From Azorhizobium doebereinerae UFLA1-100 (lineage in GTDB: Bacteria; Pseudomonadota; Alphaproteobacteria; Rhizobiales; Xanthobacteraceae), in contig NZ_AXBA01000017.1 in the NCBI RefSeq assembly GCF_000473085.1, positions 1 to 64,000 of the forward strand: a stretch of DNA of 64,000 nt. Direction: 5' to 3'. This document shows positions 54,881 to 64,000 of the stretch, one piece after another. Position 1 is the first letter of the stretch. Every line of letters starts with the position of its first letter. Made by a program: the position numbers and the translations under genes. The notes below the pieces were generated by a model. It had not been told where the DNA came from. It saw nothing but the letters and a program-made list of their open reading frames with translations, and searched no databases.

Positions 54881-55723
54881 TCAGTGGGCGTGCTCGGATT
54901 TGGCCCGCGCCACGATCTGGGTGGGGTTGACGAAGCGCAGCGCGATCAGCAGCCACACCAGGGTGGTGATCATATAGACCACGGCCATGGCATCGATGGA
55001 CTGCACCGAGCGCACGCCCGAGGCGAACACCGCATAATAGAGCGCCACCACAAGGGTTTGGCTGGTGGGGCCGGCGGTGAGGAAGGTCAGTTCGAACATG
55101 GCGATGGTGCGCACCAGCACCAGCAGCAGCGCCGCCAGGATGCCGGGCAGCAGCAGCGGCACCAGCACATAGCGGAACAGCTGGAAGGTGCTGGCCCCGA
55201 ACACCCGTGCCGCCGCCTCGATGCGCTGGTCGATCTGCTCCACGAACGGGATCATCACCAGCACCACGAACGGCACCGTGGGCACCAGATTGGCCAGCAC
55301 CACGCCGGTCATGCTGCCGGCCAGCCCGGCCCGGTAGAGCACTGTGGCGAGCGGGATGCCGAAGGTGATGGGCGGCACCAGCAGCGGCAGCAGGAACAGC
55401 AGCATCACCAGTCTCTTGCCGGGAAACTCCCGCCGCGCCATGGCATAAGCCGCCGGTACTCCGATCAGGCCGGACAGGAACACCACCAGGAACACCACCT
55501 GGAAGGTGACGGTCAGCACATCGCCTAGCTGGAACTCCTCCCAGGCGGAGGTGTACCAGCGTGTGGTCCAGCCGAGCGGGAACCAGGTGCCCAGCCAGCG
55601 GGTGGCGAAGGAGGAGACCACCACCGCCGCGATCATGGCCAAAAGGTTGAGAATGAAGAAGCCGATCACCGCCCAGACGGCGGTGATCCAGAGCTTCGCG
55701 CCGAGTGTCGTGTCCCGGATCAT
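54881..55723 (-). CDS. ABC transporter permease (PotC-like)
   Basis: 280 aa inner-membrane permease with six TM helices. The EAA-type loop is IEAAARVFGASTFQLFRYVL. It overlaps with nothing but lies three bases past the other permease. Together they form the membrane channel of the binding-protein-dependent importer whose other parts lie upstream. Of the spermidine/putrescine/iron branch. Confidence 0.92.
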   Translation of the reverse strand: MIRDTTLGAKLWITAVWAVIGFFILNLLAMIAAVVVSSFATRWLGTWFPLGWTTRWYTSAWEEFQLGDVLTVTFQVVFLVVFLSGLIGVPAAYAMARREFPGKRLVMLLFLLPLLVPPITFGIPLATVLYRAGLAGSMTGVVLANLVPTVPFVVLVMIPFVEQIDQRIEAAARVFGASTFQLFRYVLVPLLLPGILAALLLVLVRTIAMFELTFLTAGPTSQTLVVALYYAVFASGVRSVQSIDAMAVVYMITTLVWLLIALRFVNPTQIVARAKSEHAH

Positions 55724-55726
55724 GGC

Positions 55727-56626
55727 TCAGCCCTTTCCGCCGGAGGTGGCGCCGCGATAGATCAGGCCGCGCGCGAACAGCAGCGCGGCGACGATGGCCA
55801 ACTGCACCACCGCCATGATCATCGCGATGGCCGAAGCCATTGAATAATCATAGTCTTCGAACGCCGCCTGATAGGCCGCGATGGAGATGACGCGGGTGGG
55901 CCCCGCCGGCGCGCCCAGCAGCACGGCCGAGGGGAAGACCGAGAAGGCCTGGACGAAGGACAGGCAGAAGGTGATGGCGAGCCCCGCCAGCAGCAGCGGC
56001 AGGATGATGTGCCGGAAACGCTGCCAGGACCCGGCCCCCAGCGTCGCCGCCGCCTGCTCCAGCGCCGGGTCGAGCCCGGACAGATAGGACAGGGTGAGCA
56101 GGAACGTGAAGGGGAAGCCGGTGAGCAGCAGCGAGATGAACACGCCCCAGTAATTATGCAGCAGCGCCAGCGGCTTGGAGATGAGGCCGAGGGCGATGAG
56201 CGAGCGGCTGAACCAGCCCTGCGGGCCGAGATAGTTCAGCAGCCCTTCCGCCACCAGCACGGTGCCGAGCGTGATCGGGATGACCAATATGGTGGTCAGC
56301 AGCCGCTGCCGGCGCAGATGCCGCACCCGGAGCGCGATGGGCACCGCCAGCACGATGTTCAGCAGCGTCACCGGCAGCGCCAGCCACAGCGTGGTGGCGA
56401 TGGTGCCATACAGGAACGGATCGGCGAAGAACTTGGCATAATTGGCGAATGTGCCGCCGACCTTGGGCTGGAACGACAGCCACAGCCCGTAGAGGAAGGG
56501 GTAGACGAACAGCCCCAGGATGAACAGCGCGGCGGGGACCACCAGCAGGGTCAGCCCGTCGATGCCGCGCGCGGCGAGGCGCTGCGAGAGAGGGATGGAG
56601 GCGGGGAGCGACACGGGCGTGCTCAT
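55727..56626 (-). CDS. ABC transporter permease (PotB-like)
   Basis: 299 aa, six to seven TM helices. EAA loop LEQAAATLGAGSWQRFRHII. Start at 56626 overlaps the ATPase gene stop by four bases (ATGA). Paired with the permease downstream. Confidence 0.92.
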   Translation of the reverse strand: MSTPVSLPASIPLSQRLAARGIDGLTLLVVPAALFILGLFVYPFLYGLWLSFQPKVGGTFANYAKFFADPFLYGTIATTLWLALPVTLLNIVLAVPIALRVRHLRRQRLLTTILVIPITLGTVLVAEGLLNYLGPQGWFSRSLIALGLISKPLALLHNYWGVFISLLLTGFPFTFLLTLSYLSGLDPALEQAAATLGAGSWQRFRHIILPLLLAGLAITFCLSFVQAFSVFPSAVLLGAPAGPTRVISIAAYQAAFEDYDYSMASAIAMIMAVVQLAIVAALLFARGLIYRGATSGGKG

Positions 56627-57699
56627 TGCATGCGATCCGGGAACACGAGGACGCGCGCGGGGTCGGCGCCGACCTGCACCTGGTCGCCGGCCACCAGCGG
56701 GCTGTGCGACTGGAAGGCAAGGTCCGAGCCGTCCGCGGCGCTGCCGAAGGCGCAGAATTCGCGGCCGCGGAACTCGCTGGAGGCCACCTTGGCCGGGAAG
56801 CCCTCGCCGTCGGGCGCGTGCTTCATGTCGTCGGCGCGCACGGTGACGATGACGGTGTCGCCCACGTTGATGTCGCCGCGCGGGCGGCCCTGCATCTGCC
56901 CGCCGGCGGCGAGCGCCACGGTGACGCGGTCGCCCTCGCGGGCGGTCACGGTGCCACCCAGGCGGTTGCGGAAGCCCATGAATTCGGCGACGTCGAGATA
57001 GGCGGGATGGGCGAACAATTCGTCCGGCGTGCCCACCTGGCGCACCACGCCATCCTTCAGCACGACGATGCGGTCGGCGAGCGAGAGCGCCTCTTCCTGG
57101 TCGTGTGTCACATAGATGGTGGTGGCGCCCAGCATGTTGTGAATGCGGCGGATTTCCGCGCGCATCTCCAGCCGCAGCTTGGCGTCGAGGTTGGAGAGCG
57201 GCTCGTCCATGAGCACCAGCGGCGGCTCCACCACGATGGCGCGGGCGATGGCGACGCGCTGCTGCTGGCCGCCGGAGAGCTGGCCCGGCAGCTTGTGGCC
57301 GTGGCCGGTGAGGCGGACCATGGTGATGGCCTCGTCCACCCGTTTCTTGCGCTCGGCCTTGGACATGCCGCGCATCAAGAGGCCGAAGCCCACATTGTCC
57401 TCCACGCTCATGTGCGGGAACAGGGCATAGTTCTGGAACACCATGCCGAAGCCGCGCTCCTCGGGGCGCAGGCGGTCGATGCGCTTGTCATCCAGCCAGA
57501 TGCCGCCGCCGGTGGCGGGCAGCAGGCCGGCGAGGATGTTCAGCGTGGTGGACTTGCCGCAGCCCGACGGCCCCAGCAAGGCGATGAACTCGCCCTGGCG
57601 GATGGTGAGATTGACGTCCCTCAGGGCGTTCAGGTTTCCGAACTCGCGGGAGAGCCGTTCGAGTTTCAGCTCGGTGAAATTGGCAGCGTGGATGGTCAT
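56623..57699 (-). CDS. ABC transporter ATP-binding protein (PotA-like)
   Basis: 358 aa. Walker [11 protein letters not shown]-loop [11 protein letters not shown], signature [14 protein letters not shown], Walker [13 protein letters not shown], and H-loop [11 protein letters not shown]-terminal TOBE-like domain ([17 protein letters not shown]) is present as in PotA/MalK. Starts at 57699 ([12 protein letters not shown]). A longer frame to 57768 lacks a site. Confidence 0.95.
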   Translation of the reverse strand: MTIHAANFTELKLERLSREFGNLNALRDVNLTIRQGEFIALLGPSGCGKSTTLNILAGLLPATGGGIWLDDKRIDRLRPEERGFGMVFQNYALFPHMSVEDNVGFGLLMRGMSKAERKKRVDEAITMVRLTGHGHKLPGQLSGGQQQRVAIARAIVVEPPLVLMDEPLSNLDAKLRLEMRAEIRRIHNMLGATTIYVTHDQEEALSLADRIVVLKDGVVRQVGTPDELFAHPAYLDVAEFMGFRNRLGGTVTAREGDRVTVALAAGGQMQGRPRGDINVGDTVIVTVRADDMKHAPDGEGFPAKVASSEFRGREFCAFGSAADGSDLAFQSHSPLVAGDQVQVGADPARVLVFPDRMQ

Positions 57700-57821
57700 G
57701 GCGCGCGTCCGGATGTTGCACGAAGCGAGGGCCGGCGGCGCTCTGCCGCCGGCTCGATCCTGGGTCACGGGTCAGGCGCCGCTCCGGTGGAGCGGCGCGA
57801 ACATTCAGCGGGCGGAGGCGG

Positions 57822-59009
57822 TCACTTCTTTTTGGCGCCGCCGATTTCTTCGTCCCAGCGGCGGAAGGCCTGCACCATCTTGTCCGGCATCAGCGGCAGC
57901 TCGATGGGATTGTCGGCGATCAGCGCGGCATATTCGGGCCGGCCATATTCCTTGATGGCGGCCTGGCTTTCCGCCGGGGCGAGGTCCAGCGGCACGTTCT
58001 TTACCGCCGGGCCGGGATAGAAATAGCCCTCGTCATAAGTATAGGCCTGCTGCGGCGGTGTCAGGATGAAGGAGACGAGGTCGAGCACCACCGCCAGCTT
58101 CTCGTCCGACAGGCCCTTGGGAATGCAGACATAATGGGCGTCCGCCACCCAGTGGAAGCCCTTCAGGGCGCCGACCTTGGCCTCCTTCGGCACGATGCCG
58201 AGCACGCGCGGATTGATGTCCCAGCCGGTGGTCGAGACGATGATGTCGCGCGAGCCCTCGCCCAGTTCCTTCATGGTGGGCGTGGTGCCGGATGGATAGT
58301 ATTCGATGTTCTCGCCCAACGCCTTCAGATAGGCCCAGGTCTTGTCCCAGCCCTTGATCGGGTCCTTGGGGTCGGCATCCTTGAGCAGATAGGGCAGGCC
58401 CATCAGCCAGGTGCGGCCGGGGCCGGAATTGGCCGGGCGGGCATAGAGGAAGCGGTTCTTGTTCTCCTTGGTCCAGGCCAGAAGCTCCTCCGCCGTGGTG
58501 GGCGGGGTCTTGACCGTGGGCATGTATTCGATCAGCGGGCCGGAGGGATAATAGCTCACCACCACACCCTGGCCGCTGGCCAGGGTCTGCATGCGGGCGG
58601 CGGGCTCCTGGTAGATGTCGTCCAGCTTCGGCAGGGCCGCGGCATGGGCGGGCAGCAGCTCGACCCAGAGCTTCTGGTCGATGCCGGCGGCGAGCGCGTC
58701 CGTGCCGGTGAGGACGATGTCGATGTCCACCCGGCCGGCATCCTGCTGCGCCTTGATCTTGCCGGGCAGCTCGGGGGCGGGGGCCTTGGTGAAGGAGATC
58801 TTGGAAACGAGGTTGGGCTTGGCCTTGCGGTAGTTCTCGATCGGCTTCTGGGTGAGCGCGAGATTGCCCGCCACATCCACCACGTTCAGGGTGATGGGGG
58901 ACTTGGGCAAGGCGAGCTGCGCGCGCGCGGAGCCGCCGAGCGCGGCGAGCCCCGCCGCGCCGGCCACGCCGCCGACGAAGGTGCGGCGGGTGAGATGGGA
59001 CCAGGTCAT
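57822..59009 (-). CDS. ABC transporter substrate-binding protein with Tat signal
   Basis: 395 aa. The N-terminus MTWSHLTRRTFVGGVAGAAG has a twin-arginine (RRTF) export signal. The mature part is a PotD/iron-type binding protein with SYYPSGPLIEYMPTVK and ISTTGWDINPR-like regions (VSTTGWDINPR). The ligand is unknown; the locus suggests a sugar acid, though this branch also imports polyamines or iron complexes. It sits between uxaC and the ATPase gene in the same operon (50-bp gap to uxaC). Confidence 0.92.
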   Translation of the reverse strand: MTWSHLTRRTFVGGVAGAAGLAALGGSARAQLALPKSPITLNVVDVAGNLALTQKPIENYRKAKPNLVSKISFTKAPAPELPGKIKAQQDAGRVDIDIVLTGTDALAAGIDQKLWVELLPAHAAALPKLDDIYQEPAARMQTLASGQGVVVSYYPSGPLIEYMPTVKTPPTTAEELLAWTKENKNRFLYARPANSGPGRTWLMGLPYLLKDADPKDPIKGWDKTWAYLKALGENIEYYPSGTTPTMKELGEGSRDIIVSTTGWDINPRVLGIVPKEAKVGALKGFHWVADAHYVCIPKGLSDEKLAVVLDLVSFILTPPQQAYTYDEGYFYPGPAVKNVPLDLAPAESQAAIKEYGRPEYAALIADNPIELPLMPDKMVQAFRRWDEEIGGAKKK

Positions 59010-59059
59010 GTTCGGTTCTCCTTGGCGTTTCCTCTGGCGCATCCGGCGCCGCGTCTTGG

Positions 59060-60475
59060 TCAGAGCCTGTAGGCCTTCTTGGCGAGCCTGTAGGCGAGGT
59101 CGTGGGCGACGTCGTGCGCCTCGTCCTCGTCGAGCCGGTGGGTGGTCACCAGTTCGGCGAGGAAGGCGCAGTCCACCCGCCGGGCCACGTCATGCCGGGC
59201 GGGAATGGAGGGGAAGGCGCGGGTGTCGTCGTTGAAGCCGACGGTGTTGTAGAAGCCGGCGGTCTCGGTGGTCAGCTCGCGGAAGCGCTTCATGCCTTCC
59301 GGGGCATCGAAGAACCACCAGGCGGGGCCGAGCCGCAGCACCGGATAGTGGCCCGCGAGGGGGGCCAGCTCGCGCGAATAGCTGGTCTCGTCCAGCGTGA
59401 AGAGCACGATGGTGAGGTCCTTCTCGTTGCCGAAGCGGTCGAGCAGGGGCTTCAGCGCGTGGACATAGTCGGTGCGGCCGGGGATGTCGGCGCCCATGTC
59501 GCGGCCGTGGCGGGCGAGGATTCCGCCGTTGTGGTTGCGCACCGAGCCGGGGTGGATCTGCATCACCAGCCCGTCGTCCACCGACATGGCCGCCATCTCG
59601 GTGAGCATCTGGGCGCGGAACAGTTCCGCATCCTGCGCCGACACCTCCTGGCCGCCGGCCACGCGCTCGAACAGGGCTTCCGCCTCGGCGAACGGCAGGT
59701 CGGCGGTGCGCGCGCTCGGGTGGCCGTGGTCGGTGGAGGTGGCGCCGAAGCTCTTGAAGAAGGCCCGGCGCTTGCGGTGGGCGGCCAGATAGCCGGTCCA
59801 GGTGAAGGTGTCCTCGCCGGTCAATTCACCGAAGCGGCTGAGGTTGTCGCGGAAGCCCTCGAAGTCCGGGTCCACCACCGGGTCGGGCCGGTAGGCGGTG
59901 ACGACGCGGCCGGTCCAGCCGGACTCCCGGATCATCCTGTGCCACTTCAGCTCGTCGAGCGGGCTCTCGGTGGTGGCGATCACCTCGATCTTGAAGCGCT
60001 CGAACAGGGCGCGGGGACGGAAGGCGTCGGTGGCGAGCCTGTCCGCGATCACATCATAGAGCCGGTCGGCGTTCTGGGCGCTCAGGCGCTCGTCGAAGTC
60101 GAACAGGGTGGCGAAGGCATGGTCCAGCCACATGCGGGTCGGGGTGCCGCGGAACAGGTGCTGGTTCTGCGCGAACAGGCGCCAGATGGCGCGGCCGTCC
60201 TGTTCGGTCGGCCCGCCGTCGCGGCGCGGAACGCCCAGCTTCTCCAGCGGGATGCCCTGGCTGTAGAGCATGCGGAAGATGTAGTGGTCCGGCACCACGA
60301 ACAGCCGCGCCGGGTCCGGGAACGGCTGGTTCTCCGCATACCAGCGCGGATCGGTATGGCCGTGCGGCGAGACGATCGGCAGGTCCGCCACGGTGTCATA
60401 GAGCCGCCGGGCGACCGCGCGCACGGCGGGGTCGGCAGGAAACAGGCGGTCGGGATGGAGGAGGGCGCTCGCCAT
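59060..60475 (-). CDS. uxaC: glucuronate/galacturonate isomerase
   Basis: 471 aa amidohydrolase-fold isomerase that converts D-glucuronate to D-fructuronate and D-galacturonate to D-tagaturonate. VSPHGHTDPRWYAENQPFPD is the N-terminal metal site, TTESPLDELKWHRMIRESGW and NHNGGI (near QIHPGSVRNHNGGILAR) are family motifs. Full length. Five bp past the gntR stop in the same operon. The downstream genes supply import and reduction. Confidence 0.95.
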   Translation of the reverse strand: MASALLHPDRLFPADPAVRAVARRLYDTVADLPIVSPHGHTDPRWYAENQPFPDPARLFVVPDHYIFRMLYSQGIPLEKLGVPRRDGGPTEQDGRAIWRLFAQNQHLFRGTPTRMWLDHAFATLFDFDERLSAQNADRLYDVIADRLATDAFRPRALFERFKIEVIATTESPLDELKWHRMIRESGWTGRVVTAYRPDPVVDPDFEGFRDNLSRFGELTGEDTFTWTGYLAAHRKRRAFFKSFGATSTDHGHPSARTADLPFAEAEALFERVAGGQEVSAQDAELFRAQMLTEMAAMSVDDGLVMQIHPGSVRNHNGGILARHGRDMGADIPGRTDYVHALKPLLDRFGNEKDLTIVLFTLDETSYSRELAPLAGHYPVLRLGPAWWFFDAPEGMKRFRELTTETAGFYNTVGFNDDTRAFPSIPARHDVARRVDCAFLAELVTTHRLDEDEAHDVAHDLAYRLAKKAYRL

Positions 60476-60480
60476 GAGGA

Positions 60481-61320
60481 TTATCGGGTCCTTTTCCGAG
60501 GCGTTTTCTGTGTTTCGGCCGGCTCGGGCGCGGCGGCGGCCGGTGGGCCGGTGATGTCGGCGGGCGCGCCTTCGGCCGGCAGGGCGGCATCGGCGCCCTC
60601 GAAATAGTTCGGGTGGCGCTGCACCAGCACGGTGACGATGGGCAGCACCTGGTCGAGATGGGCCTGCATGGCCGCCTCCGCCGCGTCCGGCTTGCCGGAG
60701 GCGATGGCCGCGAAGATGGCCTGGTGGTCCGACATCACGCCGAGGCGGCGGTCCGGGGAGGGCAGGGTGAGGATGCGGCAGCGGTCCACATGGGCCTTCT
60801 CCTGCCGCACGACGCGCCAGAGATTGGGGTGGCCGGCGATCTCGGCGATGGCTTGGTGGAAGGCCTCGTCCGCCGCATAGAAGGCGGCCAGATGCCCCGC
60901 CTCATGGGTGGTGCGCTGTTCCACCAGCAGGTTGCGCAGGCGGGTGACGGCGGCCTCGTCCACCGCCGCCGCCGCGCCACGGGCCGCGGCCCGCTCCAGC
61001 GCGTCGCGGATCACCATGGCATCGCGCATGGCGGGCACGGAGATGCGCGAGACGAAGGTGCCGTATTGCGGAAAGATGTCCACCAGCCGCTCGTCGGCCA
61101 GCTTCAGCAGCGCCTCGCGCACCGGGGTGCGGCTGACGCCGCAGGCGAGCGCGATCTGCTTTTCCTGGAGCGCCGCGCCGGGCGGGATTTCCATGCCGAT
61201 GATCTGTTCGCGCAAGGCGGCGTGGATGCGCGCCGAGGCCGGAATCGCGCGCACGCGCTTGGAGAAGCCGAAGGTCTCGGCTGCTCCGGTCCATCGCGCG
61301 AAAGCCCGCTCCGCTGGCAC
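60481..61320 (-). CDS. GntR/FadR-family regulator of the uronate locus
   Basis: 279 aa. HTH: RIHAALREQIIGMEIPPGAA then QEKQIALACGVSRTPVREALL. FCD effector domain with DEAFHQAIAEIAGHPNLWRV and a later SDHQAIFAAI. A C-terminal proline/alanine-rich tail (residues 245-279) is unusual. GTG start with AAGGA and GGGAG sites just upstream. A perfect palindrome lies 33 bp before its start. First gene of the leftward uronate operon. Confidence 0.9.
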   Translation of the reverse strand: MPAERAFARWTGAAETFGFSKRVRAIPASARIHAALREQIIGMEIPPGAALQEKQIALACGVSRTPVREALLKLADERLVDIFPQYGTFVSRISVPAMRDAMVIRDALERAAARGAAAAVDEAAVTRLRNLLVEQRTTHEAGHLAAFYAADEAFHQAIAEIAGHPNLWRVVRQEKAHVDRCRILTLPSPDRRLGVMSDHQAIFAAIASGKPDAAEAAMQAHLDQVLPIVTVLVQRHPNYFEGADAALPAEGAPADITGPPAAAAPEPAETQKTPRKRTR

Positions 61321-61353
61321 GTTTCCTTACTCCCTATTGTCATGTTTTTTTTC

Positions 61354-61367
61354 GCTAATATATTAGC
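61354..61367. promoter_or_regulatory. palindromic operator between gntR and uxaA
   Basis: GCTAATATATTAGC is a perfect 14-bp palindrome in the 88-bp divergent promoter region. It is a strong candidate site for the adjacent GntR-family repressor to control both uxaC and uxaA transcripts. Confidence 0.7.
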
Positions 61368-61408
61368 ATATCAAGACCGTCAACGATAACGCAGCGGGAG
61401 GTTCGCCA

Positions 61409-62971
61409 ATGGATGTGCCGGTGATGGAGGGGACGACGCCGGGCGCCCCGGCGGGCAACGCCCCGCGCGTGCTGCATCTGGCGGCCTCGGACAATGTGGC
61501 GGTGGCGCTGGATGCTGTGGCTCCGGGTACGCACGTGGGCGGCGTCATCGCCACGGCGCGCATACCGCGTGGCCACAAGTTTGCCCTCTCGGCCATTCCC
61601 GAAGGCGCGCCGGTGCTGAAGCTCGGCCAGATCATCGGCTTTGCCGCGCGCGGCATCGGGCCGGGCGAGCATGTGCATGAGCACAATGTGGTGCTGCATG
61701 ACTTCTCGCGCGACTATGCCTTCGCCGTGGATGCCAAGGATGACGGCCTGTTGCCGGAGGCCGAGCGCGCCACGTTCCAGGGCTATCGCCGCTCCAACGG
61801 GCGCACCGGCACGCGCAACTATCTCGGCATCCTTACCAGCGTGAACTGCTCGGCCTCCGTCGCCCGCTTCGCCGCCCAGGCGGTGGAACGCTCGGGGCTG
61901 CTGGAGGAATTTCCCGGCATCGACGGCATCGTGCCGATCATCCACGGCACCGGTTGCGGCATGGCGTCCAAGGGCGAGGGGTTCGACATCCTGAGCCGCA
62001 CCCTGTGGGGCTATGCCACCCATCCCAATTTCGCCGCCGTGGTGATGGTGGGGCTGGGCTGCGAGATGTTCCAGATCGCCCGCTTCAAGTCCGACTATGG
62101 CGTGGACGAGACCGACAGCTTCCGCACCCTGACCATCCAGGACGAGGGCGGCACCCGCAAGACGGTGGAGCATATCACCGGCGCCCTCCGCGAGATGCTG
62201 CCTGCCGCCGCCGCCCTGCAACGGCAGACCCGCCCGGCCTCCGAACTGGTGCTGGCGCTGCAATGCGGCGGTTCGGACGGCTACAGCGCGCTGACCGCCA
62301 ATCCGGCGCTCGGCGTCGCCTCCGACCTGCTGGTGCGCAACGGCGGCACCTCCATCCTGTCCGAGACGCCGGAGATCTACGGCGCCGAGCATCTCCTGAC
62401 CCGCCGTGCGGCGAACCGCGCGGTCGGCGAGAAGCTGGTGGCGCGGATCAAGTGGTGGGAGGAATACACCGCGCGCAATGCGGGGGAGATGAACAACAAT
62501 CCCTCGCCCGGCAACAAGGCCGGCGGCCTCACCACCATCCTGGAGAAGTCGCTGGGCGCGGCGGCCAAGGGCGGGTCCTCGACCCTGCGCGCGGTCTATG
62601 AATATGCCGAGCCGGTCACCGCCCAGGGCTTCGTCTACATGGACACGCCCGGCTACGATCCCGTGGCGGCGACCGGGCAGGTGGCGGGCGGGGCCAACGT
62701 GATCTGCTTCACCACCGGGCGCGGCTCCGCCTTCGGCTGCAAGCCCACGCCCTCCCTCAAGCTCGCCACCAATTCCGACATCTACCGCCGGATGGAGGAG
62801 GACATGGACATCAATTGCGGCGATGTCCTCGACGGCGTGTCGCTGGAGGAGAAGGGCCGGGAGATCTTCGACACGGTCCTGCGCACCGCATCGGGCGCGC
62901 GCACCAAGTCCGAGGATCTGGGCTATGGCGACGCCGAGTTCGTGCCCTGGCAGATCGGCGCCGTGATGTGA
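61409..62971 (+). CDS. uxaA: altronate dehydratase
   Basis: 520 aa. Converts D-altronate to 2-keto-3-deoxygluconate. An N-terminal SAF-type domain (about 20-105, HLAASDNVAVALDAVAPG; HEHNVVLHDF) is fused to the UxaA catalytic domain with YRRSNGRTGTRNYLGILTSV, NCSASVARFA, LGCEMFQIARFK and ALQCGGSDGYSALTANPALG. Divergent from gntR-uxaC over an 88-bp region with the palindrome. KDG kinase and aldolase are not in the window. Confidence 0.95.
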   Translation: MDVPVMEGTTPGAPAGNAPRVLHLAASDNVAVALDAVAPGTHVGGVIATARIPRGHKFALSAIPEGAPVLKLGQIIGFAARGIGPGEHVHEHNVVLHDFSRDYAFAVDAKDDGLLPEAERATFQGYRRSNGRTGTRNYLGILTSVNCSASVARFAAQAVERSGLLEEFPGIDGIVPIIHGTGCGMASKGEGFDILSRTLWGYATHPNFAAVVMVGLGCEMFQIARFKSDYGVDETDSFRTLTIQDEGGTRKTVEHITGALREMLPAAAALQRQTRPASELVLALQCGGSDGYSALTANPALGVASDLLVRNGGTSILSETPEIYGAEHLLTRRAANRAVGEKLVARIKWWEEYTARNAGEMNNNPSPGNKAGGLTTILEKSLGAAAKGGSSTLRAVYEYAEPVTAQGFVYMDTPGYDPVAATGQVAGGANVICFTTGRGSAFGCKPTPSLKLATNSDIYRRMEEDMDINCGDVLDGVSLEEKGREIFDTVLRTASGARTKSEDLGYGDAEFVPWQIGAVM

Positions 62972-63030
62972 GGCCTGTTTCCGGTGAGGCGCGTCTCGCG
63001 AGGCGGGCCTTTAGGTGAGTCCCGGGCCGG

Positions 63031-63714
63031 TCACTCGAACAGGTCCGGGTGCTCGGCCTCCACCTTCGGCAGGGCCCGCAGGATCTCCCGCAGGTGGCGA
63101 TGCATGGCCTCCGCCGCCGCGTCGGGATCCCTGGCGTCCACCGCCGCCATGATCGCCCGGTGCTGGGCAACGAGGTCGAGCATGGTCTCGCTGCTGGTCA
63201 GCGTCAGGTGGCAGGCGCGGTCCATGTGGGCCTTGATGTCGCTCACCGCCTCCCAGGCAAGCGGGCAGCCCGCCCCCTCCGCCAGGGCGATGTGGAACAG
63301 CTCGTCATAGCGCTGGAAGGTGCCGTGCGCGTTGCGCTGGGCGGCCTTCTGCTGGAGGTCGATCAGGTCGTCGATCTTCACCCGCGCCGCCGGGTCGAAC
63401 GCTTCCGCCGCGCGCCGGGCCACCGCGGTCTCGATGGCCTCGCGCACGAAGCGCGCCTCCATCATCTTGCGGGTGGAGATCTTCACCACCACCGTGCCGC
63501 GCTGGGGCAGGATTTCCACCAGGCGCGTCCGCGCAAGGCCGATCAGGGCCTCGCGGACCGGCTGGCGCGAGACCCCGTGGGCGGCCGCGATCTCCTGTTC
63601 CGACAGGCGCGTGCCGGGCGGCAGGTCCATGGCGATGATGGCGCGCCGCAGCTCCGCCTCGATGCGTTGCGCCGCCGAACCCGTTGGCGGCGATGTGATG
63701 GCGTCCACGCCCAT
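63031..63714 (-). CDS. GntR/FadR-family regulator, second copy
   Basis: 227 aa. HTH: RIEAELRRAIIAMDLPPGTR and SEQEIAAAHGVSRQPVREAL. FCD domain: DELFHIALAEGAGCPLAWEA; LTSSETMLDLVAQHRAIM. The start is ambiguous: ATG at 63714 is near GGGAGA; a GTG two codons later (63708) has better spacing. Divergent from the TRAP gene at 63849, so it probably regulates that transporter or uxaA. Confidence 0.9.
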   Translation of the reverse strand: MGVDAITSPPTGSAAQRIEAELRRAIIAMDLPPGTRLSEQEIAAAHGVSRQPVREALIGLARTRLVEILPQRGTVVVKISTRKMMEARFVREAIETAVARRAAEAFDPAARVKIDDLIDLQQKAAQRNAHGTFQRYDELFHIALAEGAGCPLAWEAVSDIKAHMDRACHLTLTSSETMLDLVAQHRAIMAAVDARDPDAAAEAMHRHLREILRALPKVEAEHPDLFE

Positions 63715-63848
63715 TCTCCCAGTTGCCAGTTCCGTAATACTACCATACAAGATGGGGGCTTGCATTCATCGCGTTGGGTCCGGTCGCATGCGCCGTCCCC
63801 CAGGCTGAAGCGGCTGGCCCATAAAAACAGTGTTCAGGGAGAACGCCC

Positions 63849-64000
63849 ATGCTGACCCGACGTCACGCGCTTGCGCTGACCGCCGCGCTTGCCGCTGCTC
63901 CTCTGTCACGCGCTTCCGCCCAAAGCGTGACGCTGCGCTCCGCCGACATCCATCCCGACGGCTATCCGACCGTCGAGGCGGTGAAATACTTCGGCCAGGT
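63849..64000 (+). CDS. TRAP transporter substrate-binding protein DctP, 5' part
   Basis: First 50 codons only, cut by the window end. MLTRRHALALTAALAAAPLS then RASAQ is a signal peptide with a cleavage site. SVTLRSADIHPDGYPTVEAV is the DctP-type start of the mature protein. It follows the hexuronate genes and the GntR-2 gene, so it is likely a sugar-acid (possibly hexuronate) importer receptor. Confidence 0.85.
   Translation, partial: MLTRRHALALTAALAAAPLSRASAQSVTLRSADIHPDGYPTVEAVKYFGQ

Overview
The window is high-GC chromosomal DNA from an alphaproteobacterium. A Rhizobiales-type porin with a VRQC-like mature start, an alphaproteobacterial chemoreceptor C-terminus, the gene content and the codon use all fit the Hyphomicrobiales, most likely the Xanthobacteraceae (Xanthobacter, Ancylobacter or Azorhizobium-like). 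That placement is inferred from gene style, not from a marker gene. Most of the window is ordinary metabolism, transport and signalling. It is interrupted by AT-richer accessory patches.

Layout, left to right. 1-0.4 kb: the end of an IS5-type insertion sequence and a 113-bp double-palindrome repeat. 0.5-4.8 kb: ethanolamine uptake and breakdown (permease, eutC, eutB). 5.1-7.1 kb: an accessory island with a membrane-anchored HNH-nuclease-like toxin and three tandem DUF2019-like candidate immunity genes. 7.2-10.5 kb: glutaryl-CoA dehydrogenase, a Nudix hydrolase, and a GST plus small protein divergent from an OhrR-type regulator. 10.6-14.3 kb: a TPP riboswitch and thiO-thiS-thiG-thiE, with a fourth DUF2019-like gene inverted inside the cluster. 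14.4-18.2 kb: two flavin monooxygenases, a sulfotransferase and a CHCC zinc-finger protein. 18.4-21.4 kb: leuA with a probable leucine leader peptide, then a His-tailed DMT exporter. 21.7-26.3 kb: a TonB-dependent receptor and a proline-rich DUF6600-like protein. 26.6-29.7 kb: a tctCBA tripartite carboxylate transporter. 29.8-31.8 kb: tRNA-Lys(CTT), hicAB toxin-antitoxin, and a zinc-knuckle/deaminase fusion. 31.9-35.9 kb: a large unknown protein, three tail-collar (Mdp-type) proteins and a GNAT. 35.9-42.6 kb: two cyclic-di-GMP enzymes, glutaminase, a TerC-CBS-CorC protein and a small membrane protein. 42.9-45.6 kb: a porin followed by a REP-like repeat array that contains the second 113-bp element. 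45.6-52.1 kb: an acetyltransferase with its XRE-cupin regulator, a soluble chemoreceptor carrying a PilZ domain, and a kinase/response-regulator/GGDEF-EAL signalling operon. 52.4-63.0 kb: hexuronate catabolism (uxaC, uronate reductase, uxaA), an ABC importer and GntR regulators. The window ends inside a TRAP substrate-binding gene.

The strongest candidate for an undescribed system is the block at 5118-7079. A short single-TM nuclease toxin is translationally coupled to three tandem paralogous immunity candidates, and the middle one looks like a recombinant of its neighbours. Other unusual points are the inverted pair of 113-bp elements about 44 kb apart, the five-copy REP-like array behind the porin, the leucine attenuator, and the fused deaminase. 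No searches or structure predictions were run. Family names come from motifs read by eye.
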